This document shows, in pieces, positions 1 to 9,570 of a stretch of 64,000 bases of DNA. Position numbers and translations under genes: made by a program. The notes beneath the pieces were generated by a model, which ran no database searches, had not been told where the DNA came from, and worked only from the letters and a program-made list of their open reading frames with translations. The stretch spans positions 223,740,943-223,804,942 of the forward strand of contig NC_084482.1 in the NCBI RefSeq assembly GCF_030035675.1, read 5' to 3'. Within the stretch, counting starts at the first letter, position 1. Each line of letters starts with the position of its first letter. The stretch is from Rhineura floridana. Taxonomy: Eukaryota; Chordata; Lepidosauria; Squamata; Rhineuridae.

Positions 1-102
1 ACTTTCCATAATTGTAAGGAGGTGTGTCCATACGCATGCATCCCAGGCACCTAAATGAGGGGAGAGAGCAGCATAGGGACATAAGCAGGTGTCTTATTCC
101 AG

Positions 103-219
103 GGTTCCCAAACCTTTCTTCTACATAGACCACTTGAAAATTGCTGAGGGTCTGAAAGTATCTGAAAATTTACTATGGGCATATGCAAGATAATTAACTC
201 CCATTAGTGATAAGAGCAA
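103..219. mobile_element. Fragment of a hAT-type MITE
   Basis: The stretch begins with CAGGGTTCCCAAACCTTT, which resembles a hAT terminal inverted repeat, and runs on as non-coding sequence. No matching second end or target duplication is visible, so it is a fragment. It stops where clear hAT 3'-end sequence begins. The identification rests on terminal-repeat resemblance only. Confidence 0.35.
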
Positions 220-445
220 GAAATTGGGCTGTGCGTATGATATTGTAATTTAAAGGTGTAATTTTAATTTTGCTAGTTGTTTATGTCACTACTATTGCCA
301 TTACATCCAGTGATATATGGGAATTACGATTTACGAGTAATATTAGTACAAAAAACATTCTGTATGGTCTGATACAGGAGGAGGTCCATGGGGGTGACAC
401 CATGAGTTACTGCACCAGGTGACACCAACCCTAGTGATGCCACTG
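220..445 (+). mobile_element. hAT transposon, 3' terminal 226 bp
   Basis: This segment is almost the same as the last 230 bp of the autonomous-type hAT copy ending at 25851, including the terminal CTAGTGATGCCACTG (there CTAGTGACGCCACTG). It is therefore the 3' end of the same or a very close hAT family. The element stops exactly at 445 and is followed by AAACAGGG and then BovB reverse-transcriptase sequence, so it was inserted into a BovB. The left boundary at about 220 is abrupt and carries no transposase coding sequence. Confidence 0.85.
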
Positions 446-1019
446 AAACAGGGGTGTATTTTATCACCCTATTTATTTAATTTATATGCAGAACATATCA
501 TATGGAAAGCGGGATTGGACCAAGATGAAGGAGGTGTGAAAATTGGAGGGAGAAATATCAATAACTTAAGATATGCAGATGATACCATACCACTAGCAGA
601 AACCAGAAGTGATCTGAAATGACTGCTGATGAAAGTTAAAGAGAAAAGCACAAAACCAGGCCTACAGCTGAACGTCAAGAAGACTAAAGTAATGACAACA
701 GAAAAAATATGTAACTTTAAAATTGACAATGAGGACATTGAACTTGTCAAGGATTATCAATACCTCGGCACAGTCATTAACCAAAATGGAGACAATAGTC
801 AAGAAATCAAAAGAAGGCTAGGACTGGGGAGGGCAGAAAAGACAATAACGCTGGGAAAAACAGAAGGGAGTAGAAAAAGAGGAAGGCCAAACAAGAGATG
901 GATTGATTCCATAAAGGAAGCCACAGACCTGAACTTATAAGATCTGAACAGGGTGGTTCATGACAGATGCTCTTGGAGGTCACTGACTCATAGGGTCGCC
1001 ATAAGTCGTAGTCAAAGAT
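446..1019 (+). mobile_element. BovB (RTE) LINE, 3' half with internal deletion
   Basis: The translation reads from the reverse-transcriptase core (KQGCILSP, LRYADDT) through VKKTKVMTTE and EIKRRLGLGRA, then jumps to EKTITLGKTEGSRKRGRPNKRW and the BovB terminus ending in CATAAGTCGTAGTC. The part between GLGRA and EKTI, several hundred bases in a complete BovB, is missing; the join is near 831-841. There is an in-frame stop after SDLK. The 5' part is absent because a hAT end abuts at 445. The matching 5' half appears to be the inverted piece at 48928-49565. Confidence 0.85.
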
Positions 1020-1621
1020 AGGAAAAAGAAACCAAAGACACAGTTATAAAATGGGAGATACTTGGCTTTGCAATACTACATGAGAGAAGGATATTGGAAT
1101 TGTTGTTGATCACAAGCTGAATATGAGCCAACAGTGTGATGTGGCTGCAAAAAGGGTGAATTCTATTTTAGGCTGCATTAACAGAAGTATGGTTTCCAAA
1201 TTGCATGAAGTACTAGTTCCCCTCTCTTCAGCACTTGTTAGGCTTCACCTGAGGACTGCATTCAGCTCTGGACACCACACTTTGAGAAGGATGCAGACAA
1301 ACTGGAACAAGTTCAGAGGAGGGCAATGAGGATGATCAGGGGACTAGAAACAAAGCTTTATGAGGACAGACTGAAAGAACTGGGCAGAGGGGGAGATATG
1401 AGAGCACTCTGCAACAACTTGAATGGTTGCCACAAAGAGGAGGGCCAGGATCTCTTCTCCATCCTCCCAGAGTGCAGGACACAGAATAATGGGCTCAAGT
1501 TACAGAAAGCCAGATTTCAGCTGAACATCAGGAAAAACTTCCTAACTGTTAGAGTGGTACAACAATGGATCCAATGACCTTGGGGGTGGTGGGCTCTCCA
1601 ACACTGGAGGGATTCAAGAGG
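1020..1621 (+). mobile_element. CR1 LINE fragment, C-terminal RT region
   Basis: It translates in pieces to a CR1 ORF2 C terminus ([65 protein letters not shown]). It aligns along its length with the better copy at 61735-62612. Several frame breaks are present, so it is an old 5'-truncated copy. The coding end and 3' UTR continue after a MITE, at 2153-2267. Confidence 0.85.
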
Positions 1622-2144
1622 CAGGGCTGGTTTTAAAGGGCAGTCAGGTGGGGCACTGGCCCGAGGGCCTCTGGGACTACAGGCCCCTGTGCTCCCCTTC
1701 CATGATTCACAGCAGGATTGCTGCCGCGGATTGCACAGCAAGAGCTTCGGGGCTCCACCATTCCCTTGTTTAACCTACCTTGTTCTGCAGTTGCGCATGC
1801 AGCACTGCCCTTAATAGAGATGGTGGGTGAGGTTTCCCTAAGGGGCTGAAGCCTCTGCCGCCATCTTCGCCGATGGCATGCATGCGTGCTGTGTGCACGC
1901 ATCCCTATCATGAGCCAAGATGGCGGCAGAGGCTTCAGCCCCTTAGGGAAACCTCAGCCGCCATCTTTGTTAAGGGCAAGGCTGTGTGTGCAACCACAGA
2001 ACAGCTGAGAAAGGTAGGTTAAGCAAGAGAATGGTGGCGTGTGCTATCCGTGGCAGCGTTCCTGCCACGAATCACAGAAGGGGAGCGTCGGGGCCTGGGG
2101 CAGGCTTGTGCCCAAAAGCCCTGGCATATCTGGGGCCTGCCCTG
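1622..2144. mobile_element. Long palindromic hAT-type MITE inside CR1
   Basis: It starts CAGGGCTGG and ends GGCCTGCCCTG, and the CR1 text resumes directly after it. The flanking octamers TCAAGAGG and TCAAAATG match at 6 of 8 positions, as expected for an aged hAT duplication. The centre is a near-perfect inverted repeat: an arm at about 1831-1868 is repeated in reverse at about 1916-1953. No coding capacity is seen. The arms carry GCCGCCATCTT/AAGATGGCGGC, which resemble YY1 sites. Confidence 0.75.
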
Positions 2145-2152
2145 TCAAAATG

Positions 2153-2267
2153 TAGCTGGACAGGCACCTGTCAGGGATGCTGTCATTTGGATTCCTGCAT
2201 TGAGCAGGGGGTTGGACTCGATGGCCTTATAGGCCCCTTCTAACTTTACGATTCTATAATTCTATGA
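2153..2267 (+). mobile_element. CR1 3' end, continuation after the MITE
   Basis: It resumes with GTAGCTGGACAGGCACCTGTC and runs through the CR1 3' UTR (CCTGCATTGAGCAGGGGGTT, GATGGCCTTATAGGCCCCTT). It ends in the ATTCTAT-type short repeats that close CR1 elements. It is the same insertion as 1020-1621. Confidence 0.85.
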
Positions 2268-2523
2268 AGTCAGTTTTTCTCTGATGAACAATTAAACACC
2301 TGTATGGTGTCAACATACGTGTCAAAGTTGAGAATGAACTTTCACACACAGCTGTAGCTGCACCAAAGTTGAGACCTGCAGCATACAAAGTGTGTATGCG
2401 TGGAAAGGTATCCTTGTACAGGTGCAATGTTTTAGTAAGCTTGTGAATTGTGAGTTGAATTCTCCTGAGGCAGCTGTTTCTGGAACTAACTACCTGGTCT
2501 CCTTTGCCATACCAGGAAAGCAA
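2268..2523 (-). mobile_element. hAT transposase remnant (dimerisation domain)
   Basis: On the minus strand a short open frame contains AAGLNFGAATAVCESSFSTL followed by TRMLTPYR and VHQRKTDF. This matches the C-terminal hAT dimerisation domain (the A-x-C-E-x-x-F-S pattern) of ZMYM-like hAT transposases. It is a lone piece with no catalytic region beside it. It differs from the transposase at 23591-25318, so it is another hAT family. Confidence 0.65.
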
Positions 2524-3001
2524 GTTTCAGTTTAAAAATTAAATTAATAACTATAAACTATAAATTAATAACTATAAACATCAGTTTTCATAAAGAAATG
2601 CTTGACACTATGTCACAAAGAAACTATACATCTATCTGAACGACAGGTGCTAGAATCAACTGTACAAGCACACAATCTCTGTTCTACAGAAAGGCCTTGG
2701 GACCAGCTTGCTAACATGGCTTCTGATGGCTCTACCAGCAAATGTCCAACACCCTATTTTGGTAGTACATAAGTTTTGCATGAGAAAAGTTAAATAAGGT
2801 GATATCGTTTGCACACTTGGGTGGAGGTCCAAAACTGTTGCAACTGAAGCTCTGGCCACATTATATTATTCAAAACCATTTTGAAATGGAACCAGCTTGT
2901 AAGGATTAAAAGCATGTATGTTTCAACTTTTTTTTTTAACAAACTAGGGAAGAAATTTCTCCCAGAAACCCATGCACCTGCAATATCCCAACTCCCCATT
3001 G
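2524..3001. other. No recognisable feature
   Basis: AT-rich non-coding sequence with a short duplicated run (ATTAATAACTATAAAC). Short open frames on both strands show no domain. It ends at the target site of the LINE at 3016. Confidence 0.5.
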
Positions 3002-3015
3002 CCTGGGCTATGTTA
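3002..3015. repeat. Target-site duplication of LINE copy a, left
   Basis: CCTGGGCTATGTTA here is repeated exactly at 8758-8771. The pair brackets the LINE at 3016-8757 and fixes both of its ends. Confidence 0.95.
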
Positions 3016-3166
3016 AGTTTGAGTTTGAGTTTATTTACAGTCAAATTGACCCTTCATACATAAATATTACAAAATAAAACAAATACAAATGACTTCCATT
3101 TGATTTAACAGCAAGGAGATATATATCAAATAAAATCAATATACAAAACAATCGGATTAAAATTAG

Positions 3167-6100
3167 TTATTGGACTTTTATTTTCCTACATTTAATAGCA
3201 GCAGCGCTAAATTTGGCGACAGCAAGTGTCACCTCAGGTACATAATCGCCTAGTAGATAATCTATGTAAAAGGATTCAGGACTAGATGGAAGAGACGACA
3301 AGATAGGCATAATCAATTGAGATCTTAAATCATGATAAAATATACAACGAAAAAGAACATGTTCATTTGATTCAATTTCTCCATCAGCACAGGGGCAAAG
3401 TCTCTCAGAGTATGAGATTTTATTATATCTACCAGACAATACAGCGGATGGCAATATATTTAATCTAATTAGAGTAAAAGCCCTTCTATAGTTGGGAAGT
3501 TCCAAATTCATGAGGTAGGACATTAAGGTGAAAAATTTCGGGTTGTGTCTTTGTTTCTTTACAAGGAGTAAATGATGCTGGAAGTCAATATCTTTTAACC
3601 GTTGTTTAATTATCGCACAAGCAGAGTCATAACCCAACTGGAGAATGTAGGGCAAAGAAAAGCCTAGGCTTAAAAGTTTGTCATGAATCATTTTTTCCCA
3701 AGGGGAACGAACTTTATCTATAAGTACATGTGGAGCCAACCCGATGGGCCTAAAAATTAATTTCAACCATAATAGTAATCTCAGTTTCCACACGCAAGAC
3801 TCTATGGATTGGAGACCACATTCTAGTCTCAATATAAAATTTGGAACACAAGTAGGGACTCCTAATATTGATCTTAAAAAGGAGTTTTGTATGGCTTCTA
3901 GTTTAGTAAAATTGGTGTATGTACTAGTTTGAGCCCCATATAAGAGTTGCGGGAGGATTTTCGCAGCAAATACTTTTATGGCTGGAAAGATAAATTGGCC
4001 CCCTTTCGTATAGAAGATAATAGGGCCTTTGTTGTACGTCTGGCAGTTAACAGGGAGGAGGAGATATGCATCTGATAGGAACCTGATGCTTGAAGTACAA
4101 TACCGAGATATCTAATAGTTTTTACTTGCTCAATCGGCAAGTTGTCAATCCTCCAAATATGTTTTGTCCTTTTTTTAGTAAAGACAAGAACCTTCGTCTT
4201 CTGCCGATTTACTACTAGTTTTTCTTCTTGACAGAAGGATGACAGAGCTGCCATCAATCTTTTGAGACCAATGGGTGTCTGTGAAAGGAGCAGTATATCA
4301 TCTGCATATAACAGGCATGCTCTCGGGTTAGAGGCTAGCGTTGGAGGGTGAGATGATATAGATGAAAGTTTGGCCACTAGGGGGTTTATATAGATGTTGA
4401 ATAGTAAGGGTGCTAAAATGCACCCCTGTTTGACACCCTTATAGGTAAAGATACGCTTCGTTAGATGGCCTTCGTTATTACACCGAATCTGCAGGGAAGT
4501 ATTATGATAAAGGCCCTGTATCAAGATTAAAAGACGCCTATCAATTCCCAAGTTTTGCATTTTCACCCAGAGTCTGGATCTAGATATAGAATCAAAGGCC
4601 GCCTTTAAATCTACAAAGGCCGAATATAAAGCCTGACCATTAGTTTTGCTGTATTTGGTAATAAGATGCTGAAGAACCAAAACATGGTCAGACGGCGATC
4701 GTCCTATGCGAAAACCTGCTTGTTCAGGTGCTAACAAATCGGTATGGTTAACCCAATCTAGTAATTTCCTATAGAGGTAAGTGGTGTATAGCTTACTAAT
4801 TATATTAAGCAAACTTATCGGTCTATAGTTAGCAGGGTCCAGTCGAGAGCCTTTTTTGTATAATGGAATTATTATTGCAGCACCCCACCCTTGTGGTATA
4901 ACCATGGAAGAGTTGATGTTAGTAAATAATGCAGCCAAGGTGGGGGCCCACCACTTTGCGTTTGCTTTAAAGACTTCGGGGGGTATATTGTCTGGCCCTG
5001 GTGCCTTATTTGGTTTGAGGGTAGCTATAAGATCTAGGACTTCAGTTGAAGTAACTGGAGGCCATACAGGGGGTTCTATATGGGGGTCCAGTTTGGAATC
5101 TTCCATAATATAATTTCCCTGGTAAAGAGTGGTGTAATAGTTTTCCCAAATAGCTGGAGCAATGGCACATTCTAATCGAAGATTGGATTTAGGCCAGTGT
5201 TGGGTTATTATACGCCAAAACATAGTCGAGTCTTTTAATTTGGAAGCCTGAAGGAGATTTTGCCACGATTGTCTTAGGGCAAGAATCTTCTTCCGCTTAA
5301 TTAGCTGTTTAAATTTTTTCCTAGCTGTCCTAAATCTATCTAGATGTTCATGAGATCTATGCAAATTAAATGCTTGATGAAAATATTTTACTTGTGTTCT
5401 TGCTTCATAACATTCACTATCAAACCACAGGTTCGCCTTATTGGTAAACCTTCTCAGTGACTTCCTGGGGTCTGTTCTAATCAAATATTGAATTTTATTA
5501 ATCAACTGGTATAAGTAATGGTAGCTTACAGAGCTATATGCGGCTGTTATAAGTTGGTTTTTGATAGTCTGTAATTCAAAGGAGTTGAGACCTTCAGCGA
5601 TCTTTTCCTGGAGTTTAGGAATCCACTTAATCCGCGCTGGGCGTATCTCAACATCCATGGCAGCGAATGTTCGTTGTTCTAAAAAAGGGGATTTATTTGT
5701 ACCATAGACATTTAAAGATATCGGAAAATGATCACTTTCAGGTCGTGACAAGACTCTGCAACATTTAATTTGAGCAAAAAGTTCCAGCGGGACAAAGATC
5801 ATGTCTATGACAGATGCTCCCCTGGGCCCTAGACATGTTAGCTCTCCATCAAAATCTCCCCTTATACGGCCGTTTAACAGGGATAAATTTAATTTCACAG
5901 ACAAAAGCATTAGGCACAAACCTGCATAATTTATTCCTCTATCCCTAGATTGTCTTACAGGGATTATTATAGGATCATCTATCGCCGGGGGTTCAAGATG
6001 ATATTTAGAATATAAGTCATTATCTGATGCACCCATTCTGGCATTAAAATCCCCTGCTAGGATTAAAATAGCTTCGGGGAAAGAGTCAATCAAGCTTAAC

Positions 6101-6498
6101 AGATAAGATTCTAGTTTGGTAAATTGTTTTTTGGTAGAATTTTTTCTTTTGCTAGGGGGAATATATACATTTACTATTAAGTAAACAAAGGATGTAGATT
6201 TTAACAATATTGCCACAGCTAGATCCCGCAAGGAGCAGATCACAGCATCAAATCTGGTAGTAACCAGAATACATAAACCTCCCTTATCTCTTCCCCCCCT
6301 ATTGCTTCGCAGAGCTTCAAGGGAGAAGGCTGAGAATCCATCTAGGTATATTTCATCCCTAGCCCAAGTTTCCTGTATTAATAAAATATCATAGCTGGAT
6401 AGGAAATCCTTAACAGTTGGCATTTGTATTTTGCTAGACCATCCAGCAATATTCCAAGAAACCAAGGAGAAGAACCACTTTACACTTGACGATCTTGG
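3167..6498 (-). CDS. LINE ORF2: AP endonuclease and reverse transcriptase, one frameshift
   Basis: The endonuclease shows SWNIAGW, IQETW, GDFNAR and SDHFPI in order. The reverse transcriptase shows KAPGPDNIPPEVFK, FVDLKAAFDSI, GVKQGCILAPLLFN and YADDILLLS. The C terminus has CPCADGEIESNEHVLFRC, a Cys/His knuckle. Together these nick the target and prime cDNA synthesis on it. There is no in-frame AUG between the ORF1 UGA at 6499 and SWNIAGW: the codon starting VSWN is TTG. The frame is broken once, just after NLSF near 3980, where AIKVF continues in another frame; the rest is open to 3167. Confidence 0.88.
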
Positions 6499-8265
6499 TC
6501 AATAACCTTGTAGAAGATAAGAGTTGGGATTAGATAAAGTCGTTGTCTTGGGTATCTCTAAGGAAACATTTTGTATAGATTGAGTATTAGTAGTCCTCCA
6601 GATGGAGGGCTGATCTTTATTTGTTTCAGTAGCATTCAGTTTAAAGTTTTCATAAATTCTCACTCCGGGGGTTACATTTGCCATTTGCGTTTTTAAAGTC
6701 TGTAAGAGAATTTCAAGTTTCGTGATTATTTCACTTTTAGCATCTATCGATAAAGAGGAAAATGAGTCAAGTAGAAGAATCTCTTCCTGGAGGAATTTCC
6801 CATTTTCTAGAGGACTTATAGCATTAAGACCATGATTCGAGTCCGAGGTACTGTAGAGTTGAGGATTTTGATGTTCTGCAGTATCAGAACTGTTAGTCAA
6901 AACAGGACTATATTTTGGTAGATCACGCGAAATCAAACATTGAGGTGGAGCACAATTTTTAAATACCCTAGATAATAAAAGATTGTGATTTAGAAGAATC
7001 TGTCTTCTTTTATAGATATTATTCGTTGTATTATCATCACATAATGTTATCAGGGCTCTAGCGGAAATGTAATTATTGAAGAGATATTCCACTGAGATGA
7101 TCTGGTGGACATTTAAAAGCCCAGGGATTATATTATCCAAGGTGGCACATAAGTGATGTTTCCGCGCTTGTAGATTCAGCAGACCCCAAGGTTTTGGATA
7201 GTTTGTTATGGCTATCATGTTCCCGCTTCGAACTAGATTCCATCTATTTTGACTGATAGCTGGAGAGAAATTTGACATTTTCGATGGTTGAGAGATTTGA
7301 TGCTGATTTATTGCATTTCTTGAAATAGGAGAACCCTCAGGGATCATAGCATTTGAATTAATCCTCAATGGAAGTTCTGTTTGGTTTAATTGAGGTGCCG
7401 GAAGTTGAACAGAAGTCCCTTTTTTAGATTTCTTCTTATGCTTTCGCTTCCTCTTTTGCTTTTTAGTCATAGACTTTGGCGGATCCAAAAGTTTAAAAAG
7501 CTTATTATAATTCATGTTGTTTTTGCAGTGAGTTTTAGAGGTCTTCATATTTTTTGATTTCCTGATTTGTTTGCTTCTGGATGGCTTTTTAGATCTACAT
7601 GATTTCTTATTTAAAGTCAATAATTGACAGTCTTGTTTTACCATAGTCTGCGTTATTTTCGTGGCTGTGGTTACTGTTGCATCGTCTTTATTTGTTTTCG
7701 CAACATTTTTTAGTAGGAGATTCGTTAAAGTTGTAAGTAAAGAGTTTGATTCCGCCACGAATTGCGCAATTTGGGTTAACATCAGAGTAGTTGTATGTGA
7801 CCAGCTTTCGCTCAGCATAATCGACTTGCATTTTGGTATCTGAGAGATTTCTGTCTCCTGGTGAAGAATAAATTCAGCAGAGCAGTTCAAATTTATTGAG
7901 TTTTCACAGTAAGAAGATTCAAGGGCCGGCATCGAGAGCGAGCTGTTCTGAGTAGAGTCATCTAGCATGTTTTTGTCGAATATAAAATCAGCTAGGGATG
8001 TTTGAGCAATTTCTTGAGCTAAATTACAAGCTTCATCTTTTCCTGATAGTAAAGCACAGGGAGTAAGGGAAATTGACCAATTATGGCCAGGTGGAACAGC
8101 TGGAAGATCTGCCCTTGAAGTGTTTGCAGAATTAGCATCTTTCTTTAAGCAGCAAAAGTTTGTTATTTTCGACTGCTTTGTCCGTTTCGTTGGCGTTGAG
8201 CTTAGATTTAGATTATCAATTGGCGTAAGGCCCAGCTTTTTGTAGCTTTTTCTAGTAAGAACCAT
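6499..8265 (-). CDS. LINE ORF1 protein, 588 aa, with PIP-like motif
   Basis: ATG-started and uninterrupted. Residues 1-6 are MVLTRK. Residues 31-38, QSKITNFC, fit a PCNA-interacting peptide pattern (Q-x-x-I-x-x-F-x). A helix-prone stretch around 145-190 is followed by a very basic region (about 219-284, rich in KKK/RKRK) holding MNYNKLFKLL at 251-260, which is conserved in the copy at 33 kb (MNFQKLFNLL). Residues about 341-437 look like an RRM-type fold and recur in that copy. A conserved helix lies at about 498-527. It probably coats the element's RNA. The stop is UGA followed by C, and ORF2 continues in the same frame. I do not know a named family for the N terminus. Confidence 0.85.
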   Translation of the reverse strand: MVLTRKSYKKLGLTPIDNLNLSSTPTKRTKQSKITNFCCLKKDANSANTSRADLPAVPPGHNWSISLTPCALLSGKDEACNLAQEIAQTSLADFIFDKNMLDDSTQNSSLSMPALESSYCENSINLNCSAEFILHQETEISQIPKCKSIMLSESWSHTTTLMLTQIAQFVAESNSLLTTLTNLLLKNVAKTNKDDATVTTATKITQTMVKQDCQLLTLNKKSCRSKKPSRSKQIRKSKNMKTSKTHCKNNMNYNKLFKLLDPPKSMTKKQKRKRKHKKKSKKGTSVQLPAPQLNQTELPLRINSNAMIPEGSPISRNAINQHQISQPSKMSNFSPAISQNRWNLVRSGNMIAITNYPKPWGLLNLQARKHHLCATLDNIIPGLLNVHQIISVEYLFNNYISARALITLCDDNTTNNIYKRRQILLNHNLLLSRVFKNCAPPQCLISRDLPKYSPVLTNSSDTAEHQNPQLYSTSDSNHGLNAISPLENGKFLQEEILLLDSFSSLSIDAKSEIITKLEILLQTLKTQMANVTPGVRIYENFKLNATETNKDQPSIWRTTNTQSIQNVSLEIPKTTTLSNPNSYLLQGY

Positions 8266-8736
8266 AATTCAATAGCCCTTAAACCAATGTTATCAGTTGT
8301 GTAAATAACAGCTGCTGTTCTGCTATCAGTAAAAATTCCACAAGGATAGATAACTAAATGTAAGTATACATATCCTTTCTCTTTTTCTTTTCTAACTATT
8401 TTCTTTTAAGATTTTTCTTTTTCGTTAGTATATTCTAAGGCTTGGAATTAGAGACACCATATAAGAGGAAAGTTTAACTTTAAAGTTGAAAGAGTCAATG
8501 AAAATCAATGGAAATCTCTATCTGCAGGAAACACCGATCTTGTTTGGAAGCTTGCTGCATTAAATAGGAAAAGGTTAATATGAGTCCTTGGCTTCAGAAT
8601 AATGTTCTTCTTCAGTTCATATGCATAGATGGCCAAAAAGGTTTAAAATTTATGATAAAATTTGTGATAAAAAAGCTAAAATTAAAGATAAAATCAAAAT
8701 ATTCAGGAGAGTAGACTTACTGCAGACTGCTCACTG

Positions 8737-8746
8737 CGGCCATCTT
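8737..8746 (-). promoter_or_regulatory. YY1-like site at +12 to +21 of LINE copy a
   Basis: Counting from the element's first base at 8757, the minus strand reads AAGATGGCCG at +12 to +21. In human L1 a YY1 site of the same sequence and position directs accurate transcription start. The role here is inferred from that parallel. Confidence 0.45.
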
Positions 8747-8757
8747 TTTTCCTCCTC

Positions 8758-8771
8758 CCTGGGCTATGTTA
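8758..8771. repeat. Target-site duplication of LINE copy a, right
   Basis: An exact copy of 3002-3015, directly beyond the LINE 5' end. Confidence 0.95.
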
Positions 8772-8978
8772 GTAAAGTCTCATTGGACTTCCTGGGCCTT
8801 CACTCACCTCTCTGCTTCTTCTCAGATCCTGCTCTGGACTGCTGCACAATCTAGGCCCAAAAGCCTGAGCACACCCACCAGATGCCGCCTACAGAGACTG
8901 GTTGAGCATTACAAGGGAGGGGGAGATGCTCAGCAGTGCATAACAATATTGTCCTTTCTGCCTTTCCTTCTTCACAAT

Positions 8979-9227
8979 CAGGGCTGTGGAGTTGGTACGT
9001 CAAACCTTCAACTCCGACTCCTCTATTTTTCTACTGTCCGACTCTGACTCCGACTCCTTCATAAATGGCAAATTATATTAATTTATTAATATTAATAAAT
9101 TAATATTAAAATATTAATTTTATTTTGAAGCCAGAGTCGGAGTCGGTACATTTCTACCAACACCGTCTCCGACTCCACCCAAAATTGCTTCTGACTCCGA
9201 CTCCACAACTCCGACTCCACAGCCCTG
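8979..9227. mobile_element. hAT-type MITE with CAGGGCTGTGGAGT termini
   Basis: The ends are CAGGGCTGTGGAGTTGG and its complement CCGACTCCACAGCCCTG. Subterminal runs of GACTCCGACTCC and their complement are inverted. The centre is AT-rich (ATTAATATTAATAAATTAAT). The flanking octamers TTCACAAT and CTCACAAT match at 7 of 8, giving a hAT-style 8-bp duplication. It has no coding capacity. Confidence 0.85.
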
Positions 9228-9244
9228 CTCACAATTGCAAACCC

Positions 9245-9570
9245 TGTTGGAATTGCGGCTTGCCTGTCAGGGCAATGCCACTGCGTATAACAGGAGTGAA
9301 TAGAGACAGAACGCTAGAAGTGGTGAAGATGAATCTTTTACTGATCCAATAGCTTATAGATACAGATACAGATACACGAGCTCTCTCCTTCACAGACATC
9401 AAATGCACCCCCCACACCCTGAGCTGTTTCTATGGTGTTATATAGCCTTGGCAGCTTTCCTGCCCAGCCACCTGCAGCCTTCGGTCTGCTCTCTGTCCTT
9501 GAGCCCCAGAGTGTGCTTTTAACCCTGTCCATGCTCTGTTTGGAACACTTCATGTCTCAGCATTCTAACA
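9245..9570 (-). repeat. Copia 3' LTR
   Basis: About 326 bp with TG...CA ends (TGTTGG and TCTAACA on the plus strand). A purine-rich tract complementary to AGCCCCCACCTTCC lies just inside it, as expected for the polypurine primer. It contains short GATACA repeats. Confidence 0.92.

Larger units (their letters stand above)
3016..8757 (-). mobile_element. Full-length APE-type LINE, Vingi/I-group-like (copy a)
   Basis: A 5.74-kb non-LTR retrotransposon on the minus strand with a perfect 14-bp target duplication. The order is: 5' UTR (8757-8266), ORF1 (8265-6499), an in-frame UGA, ORF2 with apurinic-type endonuclease, reverse transcriptase and a C-terminal Cys/His knuckle (to 3167), and a short 3' UTR ending in AAACTC repeats. 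It has no RNase H and no poly(A). The exact duplication and very few lesions suggest a recent insertion. The Vingi-like assignment is by gene order and motifs and is less certain than the APE-LINE call. About 50% amino-acid identity in the RT core (estimated by eye) to the copy at 28612 marks two distinct lineages. Confidence 0.88.

Noticed and set aside
6465-6465. Start of LINE copy a ORF2 taken as Met at 6465
   Set aside because: The codon is TTG; no AUG precedes the endonuclease motif, so a normal start here is not supported.
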